Assembly (NCBI GenBank): GCA_020631735.1
Contig: CM036179.1
Coordinates: 21,257,063 to 21,321,062 of the forward strand
Source: Saccharum officinarum
Taxonomy: Eukaryota; Streptophyta; Magnoliopsida; Poales; Poaceae
Length of the DNA stretch: 64,000 nt
Direction: 5' to 3'
The notes beneath the pieces are model-generated. The model searched no databases and had not been told where the DNA came from. It saw only the letters and a list, made by a program, of their open reading frames with translations. Shown here one piece after another: positions 11,295 through 23,749 of this stretch (within the stretch, counting starts at the first letter, position 1; every line of letters begins with the position of its first letter). The position numbers were made by a program, and so were the translations under genes.

Positions 11295-11830
11295 TTTTTA
11301 AAGAATCGAAAGCATTATCCCCTAATTTGGTTTTAGTGACCAATAATGACATTATTTTTTACTATAATTTCATTGGATCGCTTTAAAGGATATTAGTGAA
11401 AAATACATATGATAATGTTTCTCGTTGAAAGATGTACTCCCTCCGTCCAAAAATGATACTCTAGTTTTTGTTCTCGGTCATATTATTTTCATTATAACAT
11501 CCCAAAATAAATGATACTCTAGCTTTGTCCTAAGTTAAATAATTTTAATTTTGACCAAGTTTAGAGCAGATTATTGACATTTATGAAACCAAATAGTACT
11601 TCATGAAACTCTTTAGTGATGAATCAAGTTAAGGGTTCCATTAACTTTTGATAGGGTTTCATTAACCTTTGAGAGGATGTCATCTAGGTCTATCAACTCT
11701 CAAACTATATTTTGGGTTTCTAAACTTTTTAAGTGATTTATCGTCCTTTGTTTGGCCCATCCGACTTGGCATGTGCATTCAACTGCCAGTGTGGCAAACG
11801 GACATATAAAATGCAATTAGCCACCCCCAC

Positions 11831-11861
<31 letters not shown>

Positions 11862-12006
11862 CTTGACCTCCTGTGCCACCACCACCACGACGATGTCGCC
11901 TGCCACACTGCCCATGCCTCTCACACTTGCTGGCAACCATGCCCTCTCACGACCTCCAAGGCTGCCCATGCCTCTCTTGCTTCTGCTCACGATTACCATC
12001 GCCCCC
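11295..12006. other. AT-rich intergenic DNA with a CT microsatellite
   Basis: No gene is recognised. One half of a Stowaway-like end (CTCCCTCCGTCC) lies near 11438. A (TC)n run of about 27 bases lies at 11834-11860. Confidence 0.45.
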
Positions 12007-12742
12007 TGAAAAGCCCTAGTTTGGTTTTGGTAATTGGGTGTCAACCATGTGGACTAATGCTTTCATTGATTATGATTAGTTAGGATCCACTTGATGGTGA
12101 TGAGCAAGACATAGGAGTGATGGAGATGGAGATCAAGATCACATACATGCAAGTGTTCATCAAATGGAGGAAGATGAAGCAAAAGCAAACCACAAGGCAA
12201 AGTTATATGATAGGGTTGCTCTTTTGCCAACCAAGGTGCAATAGAGTGCATGATTAGGTTTAGAATAGATAGTAGTACTATAAAGAGGAAAATCTTTAGT
12301 TGCAATGGTATCTAGTGCCACTACGTGTGAGTTTTATTTGCATATGCATTACGCCTACTGACGTGGTGAGGTGCAAGAGAAAACCCTTTTGAAAACATTT
12401 GTAAAATGCTAAATCACTTGCACAAGTTGTTGGAACATTTAAGAAGTTGGCACGTTTGAAAAAGGGTGAGAAAACAAGGTGTTTGGGGTGTTCCAGTGGG
12501 TACTGGATCGTTTCGGTGGTGCCCCCACTGAAAGCACCGGATCAAGTGTTGCCCAGTAAGGGCTAAACAGAGGCTAGGTTAAATAGCCGGTGCTCAACCC
12601 TAAGAACCACCAGATGATGCACTTACACTATTCCTAATGCGGGAGGTTTGATTGTTTGAATAGAGACACGGGAGCATTTGATGCTAGGCACCGGATCAAT
12701 ATATTGGCCAAAATCGGTTTTGGAACCTTACTGGCAACACCG
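12007..12742 (+). mobile_element. 5' part of a Copia-type LTR, cut by gap and nested gypsy element
   Basis: It starts TGAAAAGCCCTAGTTTGG, like the solo LTRs at 25387 (+) and 32753-34989 (-), and continues with diverged sequence of the same family, including an ACCGGATCAAG-type GC-rich part. It runs into the N gap. The matching LTR end (GGCTATTCATCCCCCTCTAG, then GGACCTTTCGA) reappears at about 21615-21752, so a gypsy element probably inserted into this LTR. Confidence 0.55.
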
Positions 12743-12842
12743 NNNNNNNNNNNNNNNNNNNNNNNNNNNNNNNNNNNNNNNNNNNNNNNNNNNNNNNNNN
12801 NNNNNNNNNNNNNNNNNNNNNNNNNNNNNNNNNNNNNNNNNN
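12743..12842. other. Assembly gap (100 N)
   Basis: Exactly 100 N, the usual placeholder for a gap of unknown size. The 5' LTR and most of gag of the gypsy element are missing here. Confidence 0.95.
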
Positions 12843-15800
12843 ATATACAGTGGCTCTGCCAAAGAGTAATTCGGCCAAGGCAGCTCCAGTGTCCCTCCTA
12901 GCAACATGCCTTGTTGGAACTGCAACAAGCCAGGCATTGGTCCAGGAACTGTCCTTACCCTAAGAAGAATGTCAACCAAGGTGGCCGTCAAGGGCACGCT
13001 CATATAACAGTATTGAGGAAATCCCATCTGGTGAGGTTGTCACTACTGGTAAGTTCCTAGTTGACCAACATCCTGCAGTGGTACTTTTTGATTCGGGTGC
13101 TTCGCATTCCTTTATCAGTCCTAAGTTTGCATCAGAGTTTGCACACAAATTGCATACTGTTAAAGGTGGGGGTTATTGTATTAGCGCAGCAAGTGGGAAT
13201 ATTTCCACAAATAAAGTAGTGGGGAATCTTGAGCTTGAGATAGAAGGGTGAAAGTACTCGCTTGCCTTAGTGGTTTTGCCGGGTTTAGGCATAGATGTTA
13301 TTCTGGGCATTGAATTGGATGAGTCAGAATGGGTACTCATTGATACATCCACGCGGGTAGTTATGCTCAGAGATCCTACAGATCAAAAGGGTTTTCTGGT
13401 ACAACTTCTCAGAAAAGTTGATTTGTCCGGGGAAGTTCATGCTGTGCAAGCCAAGGCGTTGGCCGAAATTCCAGTAGTGAATGAGTTTCTGGACGTTTTT
13501 CCCGATGATTTGCCGGGACTCCCTCTGGATCGGGATGTGGAATTCAAAATTGAATTGTTACCTGGCACAGCTCCCATCTCTAGGAGACCCTATAGGATGC
13601 CTCCAAATGAACTCGCTGAACTTAAGGTGCAATTGAATGAACTTTTGAAGAAGGGGTTGATTCGTCCTAGTTCGTCGCCGTGGGATGTCCTGCTATCTTG
13701 TAAAGAAGAAGGATCAGTCGTTGTGGATGTGCGTAGATTATAGACCTCTCAATGCAGTCACTGTAAAAAATAAGTATCCTCTACCACGTATCGACATCTT
13801 GTTCGATTAGTTGTCTAAAGCTAAAGTTTTCTCCAAGATCGATCTAAGATCTGGCTACCATCAAATTAAAATCTGCCCGGAAGATGTTCCAAAGACAGCC
13901 TTTTCTACCAGATACGGTCTTTATGAGTATCTTGTTATGTCTTTCGGCTTGACAAATGCCCCCGCACACTTTATGTACTTGATGAATTCGGTGTTTATGC
14001 CCGAATTGGACAAGTTTGTGGTGGTATTTATTGATGACATCTTGATATATTCTGTAAATGAGGAAGATCATGCTGAACATCTGCGTATAGTCCTCACAAG
14101 ACTGCGTGAACATCAACTATATGCAAAGTTCAGTAAGTGCGAATTCTGGCTTCGAGAAGTACCTTTCCTTGGGCATGTGTTGTCCGATGGAGGAATTATG
14201 GTGGACCCCGCCAAGGTACAAGAAGTACTAAACTGGAAGGCTCCTATCTCGGTTCATGAGGTCCGGAGTTTTCTTGGTTTGGCTGGCTATTATCGTCGCT
14301 TCATCCCGGATTTCTCCAAAATAGCCAAGCCAATGACTCGGTTGCTGCAGAAAGACACCAGGTTTGTCTGGACTCCTGAGTGTGAAGCGTCTTTTCACCA
14401 ACTGCGAACCCTCCTAACCTCAGCTCCGGTTTTGGCACAACCGGATATCGAGAAACAATTTGATGTTTATTGTGATGCCTCAGGCATAGGTTTGGGAGGT
14501 GTTCTGATGCAGGAAGGCCGAGTAATTGCATATACCTCTCGACAACTTCGGAAACATGAGGTGAATTATCCAACACATGACTTAGAACTCGCCGCGGTTG
14601 TTCATGCTTTGAAAGCCTGGCGACACTATCTGTTGGGCAATGTTTGCAATATCTACACAGACCACAAAAGCCTCAAATACATCTTCACCCAACCCGAGTT
14701 AAATATGCGTCAACGAAGATGGCTCGAGTTGATTAAAGATTATAACCTTCAAGTGCACTATCATCCTAGCAAGGCAAATGTGGTTGCGGATGCTTTAAGC
14801 CGTAAGTCTCATTGCCATTCCCTTAGTTGAAACTGATTTTCATCGATCTCGCCTTCTACATCCAGCAGTCTTGTTACAACATCACTGTCAGTTGTACTCT
14901 CAAAAACAGAATTATTGAACTCCAAAAGACTGACACTGGTATATTCCACATCAAACGTAAGATGAAAGAGCAAGAAACTACACAGTTCAGGATAGATGAA
15001 GAGGGTGTACTATGGTTCAAGGATAGGTTAGTTGTGCCTAAGGACCGAGAGCTTAGAAATGATATTATGTCTGAAGCACACTCCTCTAAGTTGTCCATCC
15101 ATCCTGGTAGCAATAAGATGTATTATGATTTGAAGCCGTACTATTGGTGGACCAAAATGCGGAAGGAGATAGCTGCATATGTGGCCAGGTGTGACACCTG
15201 CTGTAGAGTTAAAGTTGTGCACATGAAAGCTGGGTTGCTTCAACCACTTTCTATCCCAGGTTGGAAATAGGAAGAGATAAGTATGGATTTCATTATCGGT
15301 CTTCCTCCTACTGTCAAAAATCATAACTCCATCTGGGTAATTGTGGATCGTTTGACCAAATCAGCTCACTTCATTCCAGTTAGAGTGGACTATCGTCCCA
15401 CTGACTATGCTGAGTTGTACTTCAATCAGATAGTCCGGCTCCATGGGATACCTCGTACTATCATATCTGACCGTGGTCCCCAGTTCACTGCTCGCTTTTG
15501 GGAGCACTTGCATCACCTTCTGGGAACCAAGTTAGTGAGAAGCTCTCCTTATCACCCCCAGACGTCAGGACAGACGGAACGGGTTAACCAAATCTTGGAA
15601 GATCTGTTGCGGGCATGTGTCATTTCATCCAAGGGTTCTTGGGAAAAATGGTTACCTCTAGCCGAGTTTTCGTACAATAATAGTTATCAAGAGAGTATTA
15701 AGATGGCCCCATTCGAAGCTTTGTACGGTCGTAAGTGTAGAACTCCACTAAACTGGGTAGAAGCTGGTGAAAGGAGGTATTATGGTATTGATTTTGTTCA

Positions 15801-16380
15801 TGAAGCTGAGGAACAAGTCCGTACCATCCAAAAACATATGGCTGCAGCCCAAGCTAGACAGAAAAGTTATGCTGACCGTCGTAGAAAACCGCTCGAGTTT
15901 GAAGTTGGAGACTTCGTTTATCTGAAAGTTTCTCCAATGAAGAGTGTCCAACGTTTTGGTGTTAAGCAGAAACTTGCGCCAAGATACGTGGGTCCTTTCC
16001 AAATCATAGGCAAGAGTGGAGCTGTTGCGTATAAAATCCAGTTACCTCCAGAAATGAGTGCCATATTCAACGTCTTCCATGTATCACAGCTCAAAAAGTG
16101 TCTTCGAGTTCCTGAGGAAAGAGTCCCTTTAGGAGATATCAGGCTGGAATCCGATCTAACTTACGAAGAAAAGCCAGTCCGAGTGATCGATACTCAGGAA
16201 CGAGTGACTAGAAGCAAAGTGGTTAAGTGGTATAAAGTAATGTGGAGTAATCAGGGTAGTGAAAGTGACGCTACATGGGAACGGGAAGACTATTTACGGG
16301 ATGGTTATAAGGAATTCTATGAAAAATGGTACGATTTCCAAATCTTGGGACGAGATTTTTATAAGGGGAGAGGGCTGTAA
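12843..16380 (+). pseudogene. Ty3/gypsy gag-pol remnant, chromodomain (Tekay/Del-like) lineage
   Basis: Domains in order are: a CCHC zinc knuckle near 12912 (CWNC, then a frameshift); an aspartic protease with FDSGASHSFIS near 13090; reverse transcriptase with FIDDIL near 14025; RNase H ([18 protein letters not shown]); integrase with an HHCC finger (about 15080-15220) and DDE residues (VDRLTKSAHF, SDRGPQFTARF, TERVNQ); and a C-terminal chromodomain-like part ending at 16380. Breaks visible include TGA at 13249-13251, a frameshift near 13690, TAG at 13808-13810, TGA at 14828-14830 and TAG at 15268-15270. The element cannot make a full polyprotein. A purine tract (about 16361-16374) precedes the 3' LTR, and the terminal TAA lies inside the LTR's first bases. 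Confidence 0.9.
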
Positions 16381-19300
16381 CACCTCAGGTGTTTAGCTCC
16401 TTAATTGCATTGCAATTGCATGAGCATAAGCAAGCATCATTCATTTCATGCATAAGCTTATAATATGTTTATATTCCATGTGAAGTAAGAAGTGAGTAGT
16501 GTGCAACACACAAGTACCTTATGTGCAATTTCCTTTGTGAGACATGCCAACCACTTAGTGTAACATAATTAGCAAGTGTTATGCAACACACTCATGCAAC
16601 ATGTGCAACATGAGCTTGCAACATTTGGGAGAAAGTATTGAATTACTTGTTCCAAAGTATGTGACACTAGGAATTTTGTGCAACCAATGTGTAGAGTGGC
16701 TAATTAGGTCTTATAACACCTTAATTACATTTAGGGTAAGTAGTGGAGCAATGTTCATGTTGACCAAAATTACCAAATTGCCCTTCCAAATGTTGTTGAC
16801 TAAGTTGGACCCCTAGAGTGATCTGGTTTGACCAATTAAAAAGTCAGCTTAGAAATCTTGCATGGAGGAGCACCCTTAAGCAAAGTTGTAGAGAATTTCA
16901 TAAGGAACAAAAGTTCTAATATGGCCATCTCATGAAAATGATCAGAACATACTCAAAAATGGCCCACAAGTCAGTATTAGAGGCTGTTTTGGGACTTAGC
17001 AATTTTTGGCTAAGTGTGAAGCTGAAAACCGTTTCACTGTACCTCACTTTGGCAACTTGTAACTCACAAACTAGGCCAAACCAGTCCTTGAGCCAATTGA
17101 CAAAGTTGTTGTCCACACATAGCTCTACAACATTGTCAACATGACCATCACCTAGTTCTAAATGGTTTAGGAGTTATGGTGTCTTGAAATTGGGTTTCAG
17201 TCGGCCTTGTGACTAAAAACACGTTTCAGTTTCCAAGTACACCACTTTGGGGCGCTGTGGTTTTAAATCCAGGCCAAACTAGTCCAAACTCCAATTGACA
17301 AACTTGTTGCCCTCATATAGCTCTACAAAGTTGATGTTGTCACCTTGGACCGAATCGAGCTGTTTTGGAAGTTAATCAGCACCAAACTTGCTCTGTCAGT
17401 CGACCACCGATGTCACGTTGGCAAGTTCGATTCAGTCAACGAGCGCAGACACCGGCCGTGTCGTGGCGCTCGGGCAGAAGAGCGTCGCCGCGTGGCGACC
17501 GAGCGCTGCCGTCGCCTCCACGTCGCGAGCCCAGGCACGGGATTGAACACCGAGCGGCCACCTCCACCTCCTCACTCGCGCTCACTTTCTTCTCCCTCCC
17601 TCTCGCTCTGGCCGGCCTCGCCAAGGCGGAAACCGGAGACACCATTGCCGTCGCAGCTGTCTTCAAGCTCGCGCACTCACCACCGCTCGCCGAACCCCGT
17701 CCATCGCTCCGCCAGAGTCCCCTCTACCTCCTCCATCCTTTACCTGAACCAATCGTGCGGAGGTGAGAGTGAATTTCCCTTTCCGCCACCGCGAGACCTC
17801 GCCGGCGTACCGTCCGCGCGGTGGCTCACCGTGGCCAGCTCCCTACTGTCGCCCTCCATTCTTGCTAGTTCCTGTTCTGGGTTCCGGATTGGGTAGAGAA
17901 GCTTAGGCGATGATGTTACCGGCTAGGGTGGACGGTACACCCCGGAACACGGTCGTGCGCTGTCGCGCCATGGTCACCGACGCGGTGCTCACACGGTCAG
18001 CCGCATTCGCCCCACCTCGGTCCTTATCCTTGGCATGGATAGGTCCGCCATCTTCTCTGAAAGCCGTAGCACGCCCAACCTAGGTCCCTGGCTCCCAGAG
18101 CTCGCCGGAGCGCCACCGGGTGCCGCCTCCGAGCCGCGGTTGCCGTGGCCGTCGTAGCTAGGGTGGGGTAGGATCCGCGAATCGAGGGTCAGTTGATGCG
18201 GGAGGTCACGTGGGAGCCGTCGGTGTCTTCCCGTCGCCGGAGACGTCGTCGTCGGCGAGCAGGAGCTCGCCGGAGTCCGCGGCCTTCCCTCTCTGCTCCC
18301 CTCTCACTGCCAACTGACCCCACCTGGCAGGTGCCACGCGCGGGTGGGACGGCCGAGCAGGCCGCGCGCGCGCCGTGGGCCGCGTTCTTTCCCGGGCCGG
18401 CCCAGTATAAAATGAGATCTTTTTCATTTTTATTTATCTTTGCTACAGAATTTTGGTTAAGTTGGAAAATGTAGATCTAGGGTTTTACTTGCTCAAAAAT
18501 CATGAGATAAATTTTGTTAGGATCTACATGATGTGTAGTATTTTAGAAAAATATGAGTTTGCTATGTGATGTTTAGCTTTCGGGATATTTAAATAGGTCT
18601 TTGAAATGTGTTTTAAATCACATGCAAACTTGTTTAAATTATATCTTGAGTTTCAGTGTTCCAAAAATTATGAAATTTGGTGAGTAGGCTAATTTATACT
18701 TGCTCTAGCTTTGGTAAAAATTTGGGCAGTAGTGCTTAAGTACTTTTCAAGTTATAATGTTATCTTGTTATTCTAGGAAATACTTAAATGAATTTTAGTA
18801 ATTTTTCTACATGTGCAATGTTCATATAAATTTTTGGAGAATGTCTTAGTACCCTAGAGTATCCAAGAAAATTAAGAAATCTGTTGTTTGACACTTTTTG
18901 CTATGCTTTGTTATTTATACAAAAATCAGCCTTTTGGGCTTGTGAATTTTGTTCAGAGAGTTCCTGTGAATAAATTGAGTTCAAATTTTTGCAGTAGTCT
19001 CTTTTTGGGTCAGAGAGTCTCCTGTAATTTTTGTAGAATTTTAGGAGCAGTTTACATATATGTTTGAAATTCCACTTAATTACTTAAGTAAATTAAGAAA
19101 TGGGTTTAAATAAACATTCTAGGTGGGCACACCTTACTTTCTGGTGTTTTGTGACATTTGTGAACTTGTAGTAGTATTAGTTTGGTCTTAGAGAATGTTT
19201 GCCACATTAATAAATATTTAACCTTTACAATTTTAGGTTTTCTGGACAGCTGATAGTATTTCTAGGTTTGACCTTGGATAAAGTGGTTGCTGGAAAACTT

Positions 19301-21510
19301 GTAAATACCAAAGTTGTAGTAAAATTTGTAAATGAGCTTGTATCAAAATTTGGGAGCATTTGGCTTAGTAGTTTGGGAGTTATTGCTGTTTAAAGTGCCA
19401 GTCCAAAATTGTCTGCTCTCTGTTTAGAGAGAACAAATTTTGGAACATTGGAATTTCGATTAGGTAAACTTTGGAATTTAGTGTTGTGATCTGTAAACAT
19501 TTTGTGGTACATTTCTTAAGCTTTCCAGATTGTCTTAGATCATATCTTTTGGAGTTGGGATTCTCCAGTTATGTTAGAATCTTTGAGCTGCTGTCCAGAA
19601 TGTCTTACTGTGGTAACCTAAGTAATATTACTCTTGTATTGTTAGGTGTTAGGACCTTAACCGAAGAAGAACAGCTGTATCTTAGGTTGAGTAGCTTAGG
19701 TAAGTACTTCTCCACCGGAGAAGAGATTTGCACGAACTGATAAAGTAACTTGATTATGATTATTATATTTTATTTCTAAAATGCATTTCATTCCGAGCAT
19801 GTTGCACCATTATGCACCCATGATATTTATTGTGCACTCATGCAATAGGTGTTCCAGAGGGGGTAACTCTCCTCGAATTCGAGCCTGTGATTCCGGAGGA
19901 AATCTAGGACCAGCCGGAGCAGCTAGAGGAACCAACCGGCGACGAAGCTCCTGCCGAAGATCTACCTGAGTGTCCTGATCACCGGCCTTCGACCTTTCTA
20001 AAAGGCAAGCCCCGGTGCATGCTGAACCTACTGATTTATAAATTAATCTTGAGTACTTTTAATTGTTTACTGCATTAAGTTGTAGGAGTTATATGAAAAC
20101 ACTTGTTGCATTATACCTGTCCTTGTCCAGATATCGTACTTAATCCTATATTAGGTTTAGGCACGTGTCAATGCTTAGCCCTGCTTAGTACGGTAGAAGT
20201 CGGGTGATTTCCGGTCATCCGCGAGATGTAGGAAGGAGTCACGAGTGGCTTTATGACTATCGTGGATGGAACCATGCTTAAAAATGAAATTGAGACCGGG
20301 CGGGAGTTCGATAGTACAGCCGCAAGACACTTCACGTCTTGGGTGTGGAGCTATGCCCGTCTGAGTCGTTTAAGGACTGATTCGTTGTACGTCCTTGAGT
20401 CATGTTGAACGCAGTCTAACACTTAGTTGGCCGGATAAGTCGTTCCGACCGCGAAGCCGAGTAATGTGGTTCAGGCCGGGAATCGAATGGTAGGTTGCTT
20501 CTTGGAGGAGAGAAAGGATGTGCTTGGGGACATTGGCGTGATACCAAGGGGGGTTAGAGTCCCTATCACCTGGCAGAGTGTCGCCCTTGGGGTCACGATA
20601 TTATTCGGACCCGCGATTCCTGAATCATATGAAACGGTGGCCTGTGCGACCCTGGCAGGGGTCTGCACGGTGAGTGTTAGAAATACCCCTCCAGCTGGAT
20701 AGGAATTCGATTCGAATCGCCGTCGCTCCCGGTTAGTGAGCACTTGACTTGAGCAGCGGCAACGTAGATCTCATTAAATGAACCGGTGGTTAAGGGAATG
20801 ATACAATGTTGCCACAATTCATACCTACTCTGGATATAATGATGATAATTGTTTGATTATAATCAAGTGCATGTTTATTACAGGTGCTAAGATAGATGAC
20901 AGGTAAATGCTAAAAATAACTGCTAGTACAGGCTATAAGAGTTTCAATTACTTATGCCTTTATGCAAAATGTTATGTCAGCTAGCCTCTTGTGTAAGCCT
21001 TGCATAATCCTTGGTGTCATCTTATTTCTGGTTTTCGACGGGTAAGTCTAGCTGAGTACATTCCAGTACTCAGGGTTTATTCCCTCTTGTTGCAGATGAT
21101 ATGCTCTACCAAGGCTTCTGCAAAAATTGTCTCCACCCTGCGGGTGACGAAGACTAGATCACTTGGGCGTGATCATCTTTTATGTACTTTCCTGATGCTT
21201 TTGTGGGATGTTGATCAACAAGACTGGCAGTAGTTAAACAACTGGTGTGTGTTTGCTTCCGCTACTTTTATAAACTTGGTTTGTAATAATGATGACTCCG
21301 TGTGTGTAAACTTATTTCAGAACTACTTGTGAAATGTAACGTATGATGTTGTATGTTGAATGATGCGATCCTGGTTGTAAGCAAGTTGGTTTGAAATCCT
21401 TCGTGGTTTTGATTGACTACCGAGATTATATGGGCTCAAGTTCGAAAATTTGAGCACTTCGGTGCTTGTTTTTGTACTTGTGCTCTTATAATTTGGTCGG
21501 TTCTGTTACA
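16376..21510 (+). mobile_element. 3' LTR of the gypsy element, about 5.1 kb
   Basis: It starts TGTAACACCTC directly after the polypurine tract and ends GGTTCTGTTACA, giving inverted termini TGTAAC/GTTACA. Inside are a GC-rich domain (about 17420-18410), a TATA-like AGTATAAAATG near 18405 and a long AT-rich leader. The length is large for an LTR but known in the Tekay/Del lineage. The 5' LTR is not in the window, so the boundaries rest on the termini and the PPT. The 183-codon open frame at 17345-17896 is a composition effect of the GC-rich part. Confidence 0.75.
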
Positions 21511-21614
21511 GCGATCCTTGTTGATAAATACGATACTCTGGAATACTCCTAGGTGAAAGCTACAGCGGTATCCATGCGCTTGCGGATTTATCTGTGTGTG
21601 TTAACAAATACCAA
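21511..21614 (+). mobile_element. Terminal fragment of a gypsy-type LTR
   Basis: The segment ends CGCTTGCGGATTTATCTG and then AAATACCAACA. It resembles the last 100 bp of the LTR at 23750-25143 (CGCTTGCGGAATATTTCTG). Only this 3' tip is present. Confidence 0.45.
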
Positions 21615-21752
21615 CAGTAGGTGGCTTGCATTTTTAGTAGGCCGGCACAACATTCACTTCACCTCATATTTTTCTAACTGCTTTGCTTAGTGTTGTTGTA
21701 GAAAATTTTATAGGCTATTCATCCCCCTCTAGCCATTAGGACCTTTCGACTA
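21615..21752 (+). mobile_element. 3' end of an interrupted Copia-type LTR
   Basis: It contains GGCTATTCATCCCCCTCTAG and GGACCTTTCGA, the end of the LTR family starting at 12007 and seen in full at 25387-27587. It is the likely downstream half of that interrupted copy. Confidence 0.55.
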
Positions 21753-22265
21753 GGAATCACTCCCAATCTCACTTTGATGATGAATCAATAATGGAGATGA
21801 GTGGAAGGTGTTTGCTTAGGCTCACAAGGATGTATCATAGATGAAAATGTGCAAGAGAGTAAGCCCAAGGCGTGCCCCTTCTAATTATAGAGGTCCAAGA
21901 CCTCCACTAGCCGTTACTCACTCGAGGCTGACCGGACCCTAGCTAGGACCAGACCCAAGGTCCGGACCATCTATAGGGCGGGTCCAGTTCTCGGATTTAT
22001 GCCACCTATCCCTGCTTTGAATCTCATGCGTCAGATCTCAACAGTCACTTGATCAGCAACAATGGCTCTCAGTTAGTGCAACCGGATCGGACCCAAAAGG
22101 TAGGGTCCGGACCCCAGCGCTTGCGGGTTCGGTTGCTTCGAAAATCATGTAGAGAGCTCCTCAAGAGCCAAATTGGCTTCAGACCCAGTCTGCTCCTAGC
22201 TTTCGGACCACGCATGATGTGGGTCTGAATCCCCAGCTTGTGCCACATCGTCGCCTAGATCACTC
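21753..22265 (-). mobile_element. Antisense fragment of a Copia-type LTR
   Basis: The segment resembles the reverse complement of the middle of the same LTR family, with GGACC/GGTCC-rich repeats (GGTCCGGACC-like) and the GAGATGAGTGGAAGG region. It is diverged and incomplete. Confidence 0.4.
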
Positions 22266-22943
22266 GTGTCACAGCCGGCTTTTATTATTATCTTGCATTT
22301 AAAAAAATGATGAGATATGACAAAAAAAAATATATGTTTATTCCACTCCTCATATGTGTAGTAAGAATGTTTAGTTTCTCCTTTGTTGAAATGATGAATA
22401 GTTGTCCTATCTTATATTTTGACTGTGCCTAGTTTATAGCTTAGCTTTCCCTAAGATTTGAGTTTATTGGCTAAAAATGTCTCATCCTAAAAACTTAAAA
22501 CTTGTGGGTTACAAATGCTTAATCTAGTATAAGTTGTTGTTGAATCTGATATGGTGCAACAAAAATTTGCTATGACTTTGTTCTAAGAAAGACTTAACAT
22601 TTGGAGTTTTATTTTCAAAATACTAAAATTAAAAGTTCCTCAGTGATTTATACTTCCTACCAAAGCCATATGACATGTTCTACAAATACAAAACCTTAGT
22701 CATATGCTGCTTGTTATCAGTTGAGCTTTGTCAAATTGTTGTGACCCTTGTTGAAGATTCTTTTCATGCACCCATGATCAAGATTCACATACACCCACAA
22801 ATAAAATGCTGACTCTTACACTGAGAGTTACGCAAAAATATGTTTTTCTACCCACCAAATAATTACTCCATTAATTTATCATGAGTCTCTCTCTAAAGTT
22901 TTTCATATGCCAAAAAGAAGTATGGGCTATGCTTAAAAAAAGA

Positions 22944-22945
<2 letters not shown>

Positions 22946-22999
<54 letters not shown>
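22946..22999. repeat. (AT)n microsatellite
   Basis: An uninterrupted AT dinucleotide array of about 27 units, flanked by inverted copies of CATGCC/GGCATG-type sequence on its right. Confidence 0.95.
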
Positions 23000-23001
<2 letters not shown>

Positions 23002-23063
23002 ATGCCAAAAGGCATGAGATGAAAAAAAAACATGCCAAAGAGCATGAAGAAAAGAAAAGAAAA

Positions 23064-23096
23064 AGAAGAAGAAGAAGAAGAAGAAGAAGAAGAAGA
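23064..23096. repeat. (AAG)n microsatellite
   Basis: About eleven AAG units, followed by (AAAG)n to about 23116. Confidence 0.95.
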
Positions 23097-23749
23097 AAGA
23101 AAGAAAGAAAGAAAGAAGTAAGATAGCCCATACTTTTAAATAAAAGGCATCCATCCAAAAAAGAGAGTCATGATCAAAGGAGTATATATATATATATATA
23201 CAACATTAGGAAGATTATAAAAAAAATTCCACACACTTGCATGTTTTGATCAAAGTGTATGACTTGCATCTCTTTGAGGTTTGGTTTTTGACTTAGCAAA
23301 ATACGTGATGCAAGTATGCCTCATTTTCATCCCTACCTAAAACTCCACAAAAGGCCTATTAGAATGTAGGATGAAAAGAAGGGCAATATCAAAAGCCTTT
23401 GGTGAGGATCATACAAATTGAGCGATCGAGTGCATCATTTGAGGAACTTACTTTTATTTTGCAAAACTTTCAAAACCTCTGGAAAGAAAGTCGATCAAAG
23501 GACAAATGATAAAGCATTTCTAAGAATCATTCTATCTTGCAACTGCCTAAGACTTGGAGAAGGCTAAAAGCCCCATAGGTGATGAGATAATAAAGGGTGG
23601 ATAATATGCCAATTCATTCAAATTAAGGAAGAAAACTTTGTTATTGGCATGGCACTTTTGAAATGTAATCGGCATAGTAGCAACTCCTAATCAACAACCA
23701 ATGTCTTAGTTCTTGCTTAGGATGAGCAAGGGGTAAGCTTGGGGGATCT

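Larger units (their letters stand above)
22266..23749 (+). mobile_element. Non-coding 3' internal region of a gypsy element
   Basis: No open frame of note is present. It ends in the purine-rich GCAAGGGGTAAGCTTGGGGG directly before an LTR start, as a polypurine tract should. It carries an (AT)n run of 54 bp (22946-22999), an (AAG)n run (about 23064-23096) and a short (TA)n near 23182. The inferred peptides with YIYIYI or RRRRR runs are microsatellite artefacts. Confidence 0.5.

Noticed and set aside
12656..13027. Open frames running through the N gap
   Set aside because: The X residues are unknown bases; the frames have no evidential value across the gap.
17345..17896. 183-codon open frame in the gypsy LTR
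   Set aside because: It lies inside the LTR's GC-rich part, is Arg/Pro/Ser-rich and unrecognised, and overlaps another open frame (17365-17766).
22871..23158. Peptides with YIYIYI and poly-Arg or poly-Phe runs
   Set aside because: Translations of the (AT)n and (AAG)n microsatellites.
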